A program made the position numbers and the translations under genes. A stretch of 20,000 nt of DNA from Mesotaenium endlicherianum (lineage: Eukaryota; Streptophyta; Zygnematophyceae; Zygnematales; Mesotaeniaceae). The notes beneath the pieces were generated by a model that searched no databases, was not told the origin of the DNA, and worked only from the letters and a program-made list of their open reading frames with translations. Shown here piece by piece: positions 1 through 8,402 of the stretch; positions within the stretch are counted from its first letter, which is position 1; each line of letters starts with the position of its first letter. The stretch is taken from positions 12,342 through 32,341 of the forward strand of contig WELA01010735.1 in assembly GCA_009602735.1 (NCBI GenBank), given 5' to 3'.

Positions 1-529
1 CACCTCCCCCCCCGGTACCTTCCCGCTTTTCCTTCCCCCTCTAATCAACTTCCTGCTGCTTCTTGCTCCACTTAAGATTCAGGTTGCACCTGCAGGGCCG
101 GTCGCCGCCCTGCCTGTGCCGGCTGCCAGGACTGGTGCCACCTGGCAGTCATTTGTGTGGCTGCGATTGAACGAGGTCCGCTGCCACAAATGTGAGGCGG
201 GAAAAGGGACATCGTGCCGATGCACGATCTGCTTTTTCTCCCTTCTCTTTTTTTTTGTTTTCTGGGTCCTCCTCGACTTGGCTGACCTCCAAAAGTGCTT
301 GTGTGTGCGTGCTTGTTATCAGTGAAGAATCGAGGCGGCGCTCGCAAAGGCACCTATATTTATCCATATACATATACACATACGTACAACATATAGATAC
401 ATTTGGCATACATATTGCATGAATATGCATGTGTGTCGAGTTTTGGCATCGCCATGCGGTGCAGGCGACAAAAATCAGCAATCGCACTCTGCTGGCTGCC
501 AGGTGGTGCTCCACAGGGCGTGCAGGCGT
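1..529. other. 5' edge, no recognisable gene
   Basis: No reading frame here resembles a known protein. Because the kinase gene continues upstream of 950, this stretch is probably intron, but a small unrecognised exon cannot be excluded. A short inverted repeat is visible: CTGCCAGG at 123-130 against CCTGGCAG at 141-148. Positions 350-425 are rich in TATA/CATA dinucleotide-like sequence. Confidence 0.5.
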
Positions 530-940
530 GTGCTTGTGCAAGGGTGTGTCTGTGGGCATAGGGTGTGTGGTTGTGCGTGTATGTATGCACGCGTGAGTGT
601 GTGCGTTGTGGACGTGGGTGTGGGCTTGTGTGTGTGTGTGTGTGCGTGTGTGTGTTGCGTTCCCACCTATGCGCCTTTACTGGACTGCCACATGGCGTTT
701 GGACTCAGCCGCTAACACACGTGTGCCCGTGCAATGTGTGCGTATGTGCGTATGTGCGTACGTGCGTGTGCGCGTGTGCGCTTTTGTGCATGTGTGTGTG
801 TCTCTACGTGTGCGCGTGCGTGTCTTTGTGTGTGCACGTGCTTGTGCGTGTGTTTGTGTGTGCGAGTGCGTGTGTGTGTCCGTGCGTGTGTGCTTGTGTG
901 TGTGCGCGCGTGTGTGCGTGCGCGTGTGTGTGTGTGCTCC
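530..940. repeat. GT-rich microsatellite tract
   Basis: A degenerate run of GT, GC and short GTGC/GTAC units dominates about 400 bases and ends in a pyrimidine tract and CAG at 947-949, the splice acceptor of the first visible kinase exon. It yields overlapping open frames rich in Cys, Val and Arg (or Thr and His on the other strand), which are artefacts of the repeat. It is most simply the 3' part of a kinase intron. Confidence 0.85.
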
Positions 941-949
941 TCCTCTCAG

Positions 950-1060
950 GTTGAGCTGATGTTTGAGCCGCAGGCAGAGGAGAAGGAGATTACTCTCAAG
1001 GTGGAGCTGCCTCCTCCCGAGCACTGCGCTTGCCGGGGCGATCCCGTCCGCATCAAGCAG
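950..1060 (+). CDS. Kinase exon A: linker before the ATPase domain
   Basis: This exon is 37 codons, phase 0 at both ends, bounded by CTCTCAG before 950 and a GTGCGT donor at 1061. It encodes [16 protein letters not shown] and ends in GDPVRIKQ. In this family the segment F-x-x-QAEEKxI-x-L...GDP-x-RI-x-Q lies between the His-containing helix and the N box, so it joins directly to [10 protein letters not shown] in the next exon. The donor side runs straight into GT repeats. Confidence 0.88.
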
Positions 1061-3673
1061 GTGCGTGTGTACGTGTGTGTGCGTATGCGTGTGTGTGTGC
1101 GTGTGTGCTTTGTCTGCGTATATCTGTGTAGGGTTTGGTTTTACAAAGTATTGAAATCTTTGGTCCCTAAGGTTTGGAGTTCAAATAATCGAGTTTTCAG
1201 AGGTTTATGATTGGGTTTGGAGGTCAGGGCTTTTGATTGCACTCTATCGCCCCAGCAGCCCTCAGCCCGCCCAGACACAGAGACGCTTGGGCAGCCTTTT
1301 ACACAAGTGTGAAAAGAGCAAGGTCGAGTAAGGAGACCACTTTACAGTTTGACAGGAAAACGCCGCACACGCATGTGGGAAGGTAGACGGCCTCCGTCGC
1401 GGAGGAAACCGTGATGGAGGCCGTTCATAAGACAACATAGGGGCTGCGGAAGAGAGCCCGTGACAGCGTGGCAACCTTGGGAGAGAGGCCTGGGGGCGAT
1501 TGTATGACGCCAGCGAGGTGAGAATTGAGCGCAGCGCGGGGCATCCAGTGCAGAGAGCGCGCGCGCTGGCGGCGAGCCTAGCGCGCGCCCGCGTGCTCTG
1601 GTGGTGGAGGCTCCCTTCTCGCCCCTTCCCGTGCCGTTGAGGGAGAGCATGCGGGCTTGTGTGGCATTGCATCCTCTGGTGTCGCATCCCCTCTGGGGCT
1701 GACAGGGGCAGCGCGGGGGCGGCTCGGAGTGGCTTTGTCTGACACCTGGGCTGCGGGCGGGCGGCGGGCGGCGGGTGACAGGTGCTGGCCAACCTGGTGA
1801 GCAACGCGGTCAACGCCATCAAGGGCGGCGACAAGGGCTCCGTTGTAATCGCCTGGCAATCCATCCCCGCCCCCGTGGCCGAGGTCGACCTCGACTGCCT
1901 GCCCTTCTCGTCGACCGAGCGCTCGCCCTCGCTCAGCAACAGCATGTGGGGCCGGGAGCGGCGCATGGACGCCCTCATGCTGACAGCTGGCGAGTACGGC
2001 GGCGCGCCCTACCCCCCCCTGAATCCCATGGGGCGCTCCGTCTCGTGGTCCCCACACGAGCTGACGAGGCCGCGCGAGCTCTTGTCCAGCTCAAACAGCC
2101 TGGTCAGGTCGCGTTCGCACTCGCAGTGCAGCACACCGACCATGGGATCGCCGGTGGACCCGGGACATGTGGCGGCGAGGGGGGGGGGAGGGGAGCGAGG
2201 GGAGCGCGCCACCTGGCCCGCTCGCTCGGCAACGTACCCCAGCGTGCACCAGCAGACCGCCGCCCGCAGCCCCGCGGCAGGCTCCCCCCGGGCGACGCCG
2301 GGCGGCAGCATGGACGGCAGCGCGAACGGCGGCGGCGGCGACGACGAGGACAGCGGCGACATGCCGCCAGCTCAGCACCCTCACCACCCCGCCAACGAGG
2401 CTGTGCGCCTCCGCTCGCCCTCGCCCGCGTCGCCCGACGCAAGACCAGACTCCTCGAGATTACATCTGACCGCCAGCTCTCTCTCGCCCCCCCTTTCGCG
2501 CACGCCCTCCCCCCTCTCGCGCTCCCCTACCTCACTGTCGGGCCACTCGCCCGCCAGCTCGCCGCGCCCACTCACCACCATGCCCTCCCTCTCCACCTAC
2601 CTCAAGCCCGGGGCAGGCTCGCCAGACGACGCCAGGTGTCGCCCCCTGGGGCCGCCGCGCAGCGGCTCGCTGCTGCAGCGCCACTTCAACCAGCTTCTGT
2701 CGGAGGAGCCACGCTCGGCTGCGCTGCCATCAGGCGACGCCAGGTGTCCCTCGTGTGGGGTGGATTTGCGGAGCAGCGGCAGTCCTGGAAAGGGTGTCCG
2801 GGCAGCAGAGTGCAGGTGCAATGTGGCGCGGCCGAGTTCACCCGCTGCTGGGGGAACGCCAGGTGGCATTCCCCAAGAGCCGGACGATGCCCAAGGTAGA
2901 AGTGGACGTGGGACCGAAGCGGCCGCAGGAGGAGGATCTGCAGGAGCAGGAAGAGGAGGAGGGGAAGGAGGAGCAGGAGGGGGAGAAGGAAGACGAGGGG
3001 GAGGAGGAGGAGCAGGAGCAGAGGGGGGAGGAGAAGCCGCAGGAGCAGGATCAGGAGCAGCAGGAGGGGGAGAGGGGGCTAGCGAGGCGACGCAGGAGGA
3101 GGAGGGGGAGGGCGGGGAGGAGCAGGCGGCCAAGCAGTGGTTCCAGGTCAGCGTGGCCGACACGGGGTGCGGCATCGAGGCGCACCGGCTGCCGCGCCTC
3201 TTCGAAGCATCCCAGGCGGGCTCGCGCTCCCTCTGCAGGTGTGGCTGCAATGCCTCTCCCGGTGCCGCCTCCTGCCTGCCTGCCCGCGCGCCTGCTGGCC
3301 TGCCCGCCTGCCCGCATGCCTGCATGCTTGCCAGGTGTCTGCGCATGCATGCATGCCTGCCTGCCTGCCTGCCTGCCGGGTGGCCAGCGGTTTGCTTGTC
3401 AAGTTGTACGCTACTCCCAATCAATGTCATGTCACGTGCCCGTCTCAAAAAGTCATTGCTGGTGGTCCAGCATCATCGCCATCGCCGTCAGCAGCAGCAT
3501 CGTCAGAGCACCATCATCATTCTCAAGATTGGACGCTTTCGTCCTCAGAGATCATCCATGCCAATCCCCGCGAGAAAGTAGGCAGTGCGTGGATGAAGAA
3601 GAATTGGAATCTCGGGCCTCTGCGATCCACGTTGCGGGGGTGCGTGCCAAGTGTCTCGTCTTGCCTGCGCCAA

Positions 3674-3767
<94 letters not shown>

Positions 3768-6700
3768 NGGACGCTGCCGAGCAGACAGGTTCATTTTCTG
3801 AAATGAAAAACAAAAAGAAAGAAAAAAAAGCCGGACCAAGTTACTTGTAGACATTCGGAAGGGGTCAAATTGGTGCAATGATGTGACGACGTAGGAGGGG
3901 GGGGGACTTTATACTGAATGTGCTTATGGGGAAGCCCGACTTGCGAGGGGGAAAGAGGAGGAGCCATTAAGATAAGAAGGAAGTCGGTCTGGGGGTGTCG
4001 GCAAGAAATGTCATGATTGCACTGGGAGGGGGCCTCTCGTTTATCAAATATGTTTTATTCGTTTATTTTCATAAAATATTCACATCATTTTCATTCTTTG
4101 ATTTTTTTCTTACTTTGAATTGATCAGAATACCAACAGACGTTGCTGCCGCCCGAGCCGTCGCGCCCCGGGGCGCTGCAGACTAGGACCCTTTTCTCCTT
4201 CTTTTAGTTTTTACGGAGGATGGGGGGGCGATGTCCTGCATTCTTTGGCCGCATCGCGGCAGCCGGCGCAGCCGCCGTCGTGCCGACCTGGCGGCGGTGC
4301 CGATGGCTGCGGAGGGTCCGACGGAGGCTGACGTGTCACCGTATGTCTGCCGCCTGGCGATTCGGGGGGGGGTGGGGGGGGTGGGGTGTGCAGGGACGTG
4401 GGCGGCACAGGCCTGGGGCTGGCCCTCTGCAAGGGGCTGCTGCAGCTCATGGGCGGCAAGATGAGCGTGGAGACGGAAGTGGATGTGGGCTCCACGTTCA
4501 CCATCATCCTGCCGCTCCTCCTCTCAGAGGACCCCGAGAAGGTGCTGGGAGACGCGCGGCGGGCGGCGGCGGCAACGGCGGCAGCAGCGGCGGCGGCGGC
4601 CAGACGCCAGGTGGTCCTCACTACCAGCCACATGCATCGTCGTCTCCACTCATCAGCAGCCTCCTGCCAGTGCCCCCCCCAGGGGCAACCCTGCAAGCCA
4701 AGCCTCTGCAGCAGCACGAGAAAGCGGGCAGCGGTCTAGGTGCGAGCCAGCAACAGCAACAGGGAGTGAACGATAACAGGCATCTGTGGGTGGGCCGCAT
4801 CGACTCGTCTGTGAGAGAGGAGGAGGTGCTGGCGGCATTCTCGCAGTTTGGGGAGCTCACAGGNTGGTGGCGGAGGACAACAAAGTGAACCAGCTCCTTA
4901 TCAAGCGCATCCTCAAGCACTACGGGCACGACGTGCGTGCTGGGCCTGCCTGTCTGTCTGTCTGTCAGTCTGCGAGTGCGCCTTCTCTGTCTGCTTGTCT
5001 CTGGCTTGTCCGTCCGTCTGCGTGTCTTTCTGTCTGCCTGTCTGGCTCTGTCTGCCTTCATTTCTCTCAGTCTGTCGTTCTGTCTTTGTCTGTCTGTCCG
5101 TCTGTCTGTCGGTCTGTTCTTCTGTCCATGTGTCTCGCCTCCGTTTCTCTCTGTCTGCTTGTTCATCTGCCTGTTTGGCTGTCAGTTTGGCTCTCTATCC
5201 GTCTGTCTGTCCGCCCTGTCTGTTTGTTCTGGATCTCCTCATCGACGCGTGTTTGCCCTGCATGCCAAGGAGAGAAGGGTGTGTACGTTTGCAACTCATG
5301 TGTCAATGTGAGTGGTGTATGCTTCAACCTGCATCCATGCGTGTCCTTAGAATGCTCCTCCACCACCCTTCTTATGCACACACACACACATATGTGATGA
5401 ATGAAAATCATGTGCACGTGGCAAGTGTGCTGCGTCACATATGTATATACACATATATACATATATACATATATATATATATGTATATATGTGTGCATGT
5501 GTTATGTATATGTACACGTGAGGAAATGCATGTATACGCGCGTGTATACAAAGTTTACAGGTATCTATGTTTCCACATTTGTCGTTAGGTTTGCGCATGA
5601 ATGTGTGCGTCTGCCTGTGTTAGCATGTGTGTGCGCGCGCGCGCGCGCGTGTGAGTATGCACGCAGTATCCCGACATCTTCACATCTTTTCCTTCTTGTT
5701 GCTAGAATTCTATCTTGGATCATTTTTTTCACTTTTCACAAAGAATGATAGCGATGCATTGCGATGGGTCAGCAAACCGATCAATTGGCAACATCGGCTG
5801 CTGCAACACTGATAGTGTGAACCCCATCCAGGACCCAAAACGGGAAAGACAAACAGCTCTCAGGCTGACAGAGGCCGCCGCCTCCGCCGCCGCCCGCCCG
5901 CCCGCTGAGTGCTGCTGGTCCCAGGTGGGCCAGTCCAGCCTGACGGCACGGAGCAGCGACAAGTGGCACGTTTACGACCGCTGTGAGGGTGCGCCACGTG
6001 GCGGCCCTGGCGTGGCAAGCGTAGTGGCGGGCTCTGACATCTTGGCGAGGGTGCATCAAGTGGCGGGCTCCAACTCGGCGGGCTCTGACTTGACTCCGTG
6101 GCGAGGGGGTGTGTGCGGCACGTCGTAACACGTGGCAGGTGGAGCTGGTGGGCAACGGCAAGCTGGCGCTGGAGGCGGTGCAGAGGAAGGAGTACGACAT
6201 GGTGCTCATGGACCTGCAGATGCCCGTGCTGGTACGTGCGCGCGCGCGCGCTTGCTCACCCTTGCGCCGTCTGCACTCTCCGTGTCTGTGTGTGCGTGCG
6301 TGTGCGTGTGTGCATTCGTGTATGTGTGTGCCTGTGTGTGTATGTGTGTCTCTGTGTGTGTGTGTAAGTGTAAGTGTTTTGTGTGTGCGTGTGTGCATGC
6401 GTGCATGTGTTGTGTTTCTTTGGGAATTACACATATGCTGTGTGAGTTACACAGCTTTATAGCAGCCACACACGTATACGCGCACACACACGCACACGCA
6501 CACACACACGCACACGCACATACGAGTTAAATATAGCACACGTATTGCCACACGTACCATACCCCATGTTTCTGCAACATGCATGTACAACACACAATAT
6601 CTACTCATATAGAACACAATTCAATACACGAGGAGGAAAACCCTCACCTCTCAAGCTGGAGCCAGAATGGGTGTGTATACATGGTTTTTGTAGGCGGGGA

Positions 6701-7450
6701 CGGGTGCGGGCGTGAAGGGGAGGGGAGGGGAGGGGGGGGAAGAAGAGGGTTTGCAATGGATCTCAAGTGTTGCGTTGAGAGCCCCTTGCTTTATAGTCTT
6801 CGTTTACCTGAACGTCCTCTTTCTCCCCCCGCTCTCCTCCTCCCCGTGAGAGTCGCTCGAGGCCACTTGTGCGCTGCTGCCGGCATACACCGCCGCCCGC
6901 TGTTGCTTGGCAGCACAGCTAGCACAGCTGGTATCATTCCGTTGCGTTCCGCGAGGCATGCAGCTACTGCCCCTTTGCCCGCCGGGCGCGCCACACTCGG
7001 TGCACCCTCGCGCCCGCGCTCGCTCACTCTCCTGCTTCGCTCTCTCTCCTCGCGCGTGCGCCCGCCCGCCCGCCTGCCCGATGGCTGCCGCGTGTGCGCG
7101 TGCGTGTTCGCGTGCAGGACGGCCTGAGCGCCACCAAGGCGATCCGCCAGCTGGCGGCCCCGGTGGCGCGCATCCCGATCTACGCGCTGACGGCAGACGT
7201 GCTGGCGGACGAGATCGAGGAGGCCGGCATGGACGGCTTCCTGAGCAAGCCCATCGTGTGGGAGAAGATGTCGCACGTCGTCGACAAGATCCTCAAGGAG
7301 AAGAACGCCGCGCGCAGAGCCGCCGCCGCCGCCGCCGCTGCTGCTGCTGCCGCTGCTGCCGCCGCTGCCCCTGCCGCAGGTGCTGCCTCTGCCGCTGCCG
7401 GTGGTGCCTCTGCCGGCGGCGGCGCTGCCGCCGTGCCTGCTCCCTCCTGA
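950..7450 (+). CDS. Hybrid sensor histidine kinase with receiver domain, 5'-partial, six visible exons
   Basis: The spliced product is the C-terminal half of a hybrid histidine kinase, which transfers phosphate from ATP to a conserved His and then to an Asp on its own receiver. Proposed exons: 950-1060, 1782-3238, 4394 to about 4610, about 4865-4932, 6139-6231 and 7118-7450 (stop TGA 7448-7450). Reading frame and splice phase agree at every junction except the one at the N of 4864. Motifs in order: linker [10 protein letters not shown] box NLVSNAV, G1 box ADTGCGI, G2 box GGTGLGL, receiver acidic pair EDN, phospho-acceptor in [10 protein letters not shown], Thr in ALTAD and Lys in FLSKP. The sensor and the His-containing dimerisation domain must lie upstream of the window, so the input signal cannot be told. 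Oddities are a very large insertion inside the ATPase domain, an RRM-coding fragment before the receiver, and an Ala-rich tail. Plant cytokinin-receptor, AHK1-like or algal hybrid kinases are all possible. Confidence 0.88.
1061..1781 (+). other. Kinase intron (721 nt)
   Basis: The intron starts GTGCGTGTGTACGTGTG and ends GGTGACAG. The first 60 to 70 bases are a GT microsatellite continuing from the donor; the remainder is ordinary GC-rich sequence. A long open frame on the opposite strand (about 1262-1978) overlaps both intron and exon, shows no family features, and is best explained by GC bias. Confidence 0.8.
1782..3238 (+). CDS. Kinase exon B: N box, long low-complexity insert, G1 box
   Basis: The exon begins [16 protein letters not shown], the ATP/Mg-binding N box, although the usual K-F-T after NAV is replaced by N-A-I. 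It ends with [19 protein letters not shown] (Asp of the G1 box at 3159-3161). In the family these are about 30 to 40 residues apart; here about 425 residues (roughly 1858-3131) intervene. The insert is Ser/Pro-rich first (many SP/TP and RS steps) and Gly/Ala/Glu-rich from about 2920, with one Cys-x2-Cys and one Cys-x-Cys. The frame is open for 485 codons and ends in phase 2 (Arg split as AG|G), matching the exon at 4394. Unrecognised introns within the insert are possible, because CAG-GTG donors recur there. Both ends are secure; the middle is not. Confidence 0.75.
2920..3125. repeat. GGA/GAG purine-rich tract inside the kinase insert
   Basis: About 200 bases consist almost only of G and A in GGAGGA, GGGGAG and GCAGGAG units. 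In the kinase frame this gives Gly/Ala/Glu repeats; in the next frame it gives a Glu/Gln-rich stretch. The strand asymmetry could favour triplex or G-rich secondary structure. Such tracts are also prone to assembly and length errors. Confidence 0.85.
3261..3385. repeat. Degenerate CCTG/GCCTGC tetranucleotide repeat
   Basis: TGCC/CCTG units recur, including several perfect CCTG copies in tandem near 3355-3378 and CATG variants before them. The repeat begins about 20 bases after the proposed donor at 3239. It generates Ala/Cys/Leu/Pro-rich spurious frames on both strands. Confidence 0.85.
3677..3768. repeat. Poly-C run of 91 bases ending at an N
   Basis: Positions 3677-3767 are uninterrupted C, followed by one N at 3768. 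This is probably a real but length-uncertain homopolymer, or a sequencing or gap-closing artefact. It lies inside a kinase intron, so it does not break the protein model. Proline- or glycine-rich frames across it are meaningless. Confidence 0.9.
4394..4610 (+). CDS. Kinase exon C: G2 box and end of the ATPase domain
   Basis: After the acceptor, the frame reads [20 protein letters not shown], then [17 protein letters not shown], the G2 box and last strands of the ATPase fold, complete to the usual end point. It continues through [13 protein letters not shown] into an alanine run. The 3' end is uncertain: a CCAG|GTGGTC donor at 4610/4611 would end the exon in phase 0, while without splicing the frame stops at 4737-4739. 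The domain itself is secure; the exon end is a guess. Confidence 0.78.
4614..4863 (+). pseudogene. N-terminal fragment of an RRM (RNA-binding) protein, cut at an N
   Basis: A different frame from the kinase reads through a Pro/Ser/Gln-rich segment (with five consecutive Gln) into [20 protein letters not shown] then FSQFGELT, ending at the N of 4864. LWVGRI fits the RNP2 strand of an RNA recognition motif and the next segment fits its first helix. RNP1 and the rest of the fold are absent. RRM proteins of the FPA/Spen type have similar starts, but this assignment is tentative. Lying between the G2 box and receiver of a kinase is not an expected place for it. A misjoined contig or an inserted gene fragment are both plausible; the left limit is arbitrary. 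Confidence 0.55.
4864..4864. other. Single N, probable contig join
   Basis: One undetermined base separates the RRM-coding frame from the first codons of the receiver domain. The codon NTG followed by GTGGCGGAGGAC gives L/V/M-VAED, matching the expected start of a receiver, but the expected two or three residues before it are not visible. Sequence of unknown length may be missing here. Confidence 0.7.
4865..4932 (+). CDS. Kinase exon D: start of the receiver domain
   Basis: The exon encodes [20 protein letters not shown] then HD, which is beta-1 and helix-1 of a response-regulator receiver. The E-D pair binds Mg at the active site. The donor GTGCGT follows at 4933, phase 0. The 5' limit is masked by the N at 4864. 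Confidence 0.85.
4940..5235. repeat. CTGT/TCTG tetranucleotide repeat tract
   Basis: About 300 bases are dominated by degenerate CTGT units (TGTCTGTCTGTC and variants), beginning within ten bases of the donor at 4933. They create Ser/Cys/Leu/Val-rich spurious frames on the plus strand and Arg/Asp/Thr-rich ones on the minus strand. Confidence 0.9.
5378..5530. repeat. CA and TA/CATA microsatellites
   Basis: A short (CA)n near 5378-5391 is followed by alternating TATA, CATA and GTGTA units to about 5530, including ATATATATATAT near 5468-5482. The tract is intronic and low complexity, with no coding signal. Confidence 0.85.
6139..6231 (+). CDS. Kinase exon E: receiver core with phospho-acceptor Asp
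   Basis: This 31-codon exon, phase 0 at both ends, encodes [20 protein letters not shown] followed by [11 protein letters not shown]. The Asp of MDLQMP is the phosphorylation site. Joining to the next exon gives MPVLDG, where most family members have MPVMDG or MPEMDG. Acceptor CGTGGCAG, donor GTACGTGCG. Confidence 0.92.
6232..7117 (+). other. Kinase intron (886 nt)
   Basis: The donor GTACGTGCGCGCGC runs directly into CG and GT repeats to about 6370. A second, opposite-sense CA/CG repeat lies at about 6467-6522, and a GGGGA run near 6716-6740. It ends in TTCGCGTGCAG. The GT and CA blocks are complementary and could pair in the transcript. No coding signal was found. Confidence 0.82.
6467..6522. 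repeat. CA/CACG microsatellite
   Basis: A run of CACACG and CACA units, read on the plus strand, in the middle of a kinase intron. It is complementary in sense to the GT tract at about 6285-6365 in the same intron. Confidence 0.85.
7118..7450 (+). CDS. Kinase exon F: end of receiver and Ala-rich C-terminus
   Basis: The last exon starts [20 protein letters not shown], then [20 protein letters not shown] and [11 protein letters not shown]. It holds the switch Thr (ALTAD) and the conserved Lys (SKP) of the receiver. The domain is complete to its last helix ([10 protein letters not shown]). About 45 residues of mostly Ala, Gly and Pro follow, encoded by GCC/GCT repeats, to a TGA at 7448-7450. 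The homopolymeric tail is unlikely to be part of the fold. Replication slippage could have moved the true stop. Confidence 0.9.
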   Translation, partial: DGLSATKAIRQLAAPVARIPIYALTADVLADEIEEAGMDGFLSKPIVWEKMSHVVDKILKEKNAARRAAAAAAAAAAAAAAAAAPAAGAASAAAGGASAGGGAAAVPAPS

Positions 7451-7700
7451 TCGTCTCCAAGGAAGGCTGACGCATGCAAAGCGGCTGTTGCTGGCGTCTC
7501 CGCTGCTGCTGCTGCTGCTCCTGCTGCCGGCGCCGCTGCCGGCGCTGCTGCTCGCTCCTCATCCCTTCCTGGGCGCCGCGAGCCCCGCCGCCACCGCCGC
7601 CGCTGTGGCTGCCGCTGCTGCTGTTGCCCGGACCGCCGCCGCTGCCCTGGTCACCGCAGCCGTTGCCGCTGCCGCTCCTGCCGCTTTTGCGCCGCCCCCG
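7318..7700. repeat. GCN/GCT trinucleotide-rich tract spanning the kinase stop
   Basis: Imperfect GCC, GCT and CTG triplets run through the Ala-coding end of the kinase and continue for about 250 bases past its stop. The tract reads as poly-Ala, Leu- or Cys-rich, or (reverse) Gln/Arg-rich in every frame. The frames 3' of 7450 show no conserved domain and are treated as repeat shadows. Confidence 0.82.
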
Positions 7701-7789
7701 TCGTCGTCGCAACTGGCAGCCACTGTCGTGGCCGCTGATGAGTGTGAGGCCAGCCGATTGCAAGCCACGGGGGCGTGAAATCGAGTGGC

Positions 7790-7828
7790 TGGTGCTGCCA
7801 GATGGTGCTGCCGGCTGGCGCTGCCAGC
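7790..7828. repeat. Three 13-bp tandem repeats
   Basis: Units are TGGTGCTGCCAGA (7790-7802), TGGTGCTGCCGGC (7803-7815) and TGGCGCTGCCAGC (7816-7828), with a partial TGGGG after. The unit resembles a CTGCCAGGTGGTGC phrase near 496-510. Confidence 0.85.
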
Positions 7829-8402
7829 TGGGGCCTTTGAGATGTGATGCAGTTTGGTGCGATGTGGGCGGAGCGTTTTGGGAATCAGTTGGGCACCGCC
7901 ACAAGTGCGGCTCTTCTCTCCTCCCCTCTCCTCACCTCTCCTTGCTTCTGAGAGGCTGCGGAGAGCTTGCCACCGCTATCGCGCGGCACATTCTGGCGCT
8001 GCAAGCTGGAAGGCAAGGGGAAGGACAGACATCAGGACCTCTTACGGGGTGCAAGTTGGGCCGCCGCGGAGGGCTGCACCATGTCTCACCCGCCCCGCGC
8101 CAGTGGCGACATTTCCACGCGCTTATGTAGGGAAAGAGAGATCAGGGGGGCCTGCGTGGGGCCCACGACGTCGAGCAGGGGAGCCCGGCTGAGGGGCTGC
8201 TCCCGACTGCGCTGCCCACGACCACGTTGCGCTCAAAGGGACCTTTGTCGCAGTTGGGGACAGCTTACGCCAACTCGCGCCAGCTTGCGCCAGCTCAGCG
8301 AATTTTGGGGGCTCCCTGGTTCCGACACGTGTGGAGAACTTGGTGGAGGAGGCCGGAGTTGTGATGAGACTTGGAGGGAGGAGGTTGACCAAACGAGAAG
8401 CA

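Larger units (their letters stand above)
3239..4393 (+). other. Kinase intron with poly-C run and N
   Basis: The donor is CTGCAG|GTGTGG and the acceptor GTGTGCAG|GGACGT. Splicing rebuilds the expected sequence [13 protein letters not shown], so the kinase is continuous across the poly-C run and the N at 3768. The intron carries a CCTG repeat near its 5' end and an AT-rich segment around 4040-4110. True length is uncertain because of the N. Confidence 0.78.
4933..6138 (+). other. Kinase intron (1206 nt) rich in simple repeats
   Basis: The intron starts GTGCGTGCTGG and ends ACGTGGCAG. Successive blocks are a CTGT/TCTG tract, a TA/CA microsatellite, a short CG run near 5635-5650, and a GC-rich block. 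Near 6020-6115 the phrase TGGCGGGCTC recurs with a GGCGAGGG companion, suggesting local duplication. No conserved coding was seen. Confidence 0.8.

Noticed and set aside
170..230. Possible kinase dimerisation-domain exon because a frame contains CEAGK, recalling the common SKIEAGK motif
   Set aside because: The surrounding residues do not match the family, and there is no H-box or matching splice arrangement.
565..1210. Several overlapping Cys/Val-rich open frames on the plus strand and His/Thr-rich ones on the minus strand
   Set aside because: They are translations of GT microsatellite in all frames; only the 950-1060 part has family-like sequence.
1262..1978. 238-codon minus-strand open frame
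   Set aside because: It overlaps a kinase intron and exon on the opposite strand, has no recognisable domain, and is expected by chance in GC-rich DNA.
2597..3448. 283-codon minus-strand open frame rich in Pro/Ala/Ser
   Set aside because: It is the complement of the purine-rich kinase insert and the CCTG repeat; low complexity and no domain.
7474..8130. 218-codon plus-strand frame after the kinase stop
   Set aside because: Composition follows the GCN repeat, with no domain, and continuation from the kinase would need a frameshift across its stop.
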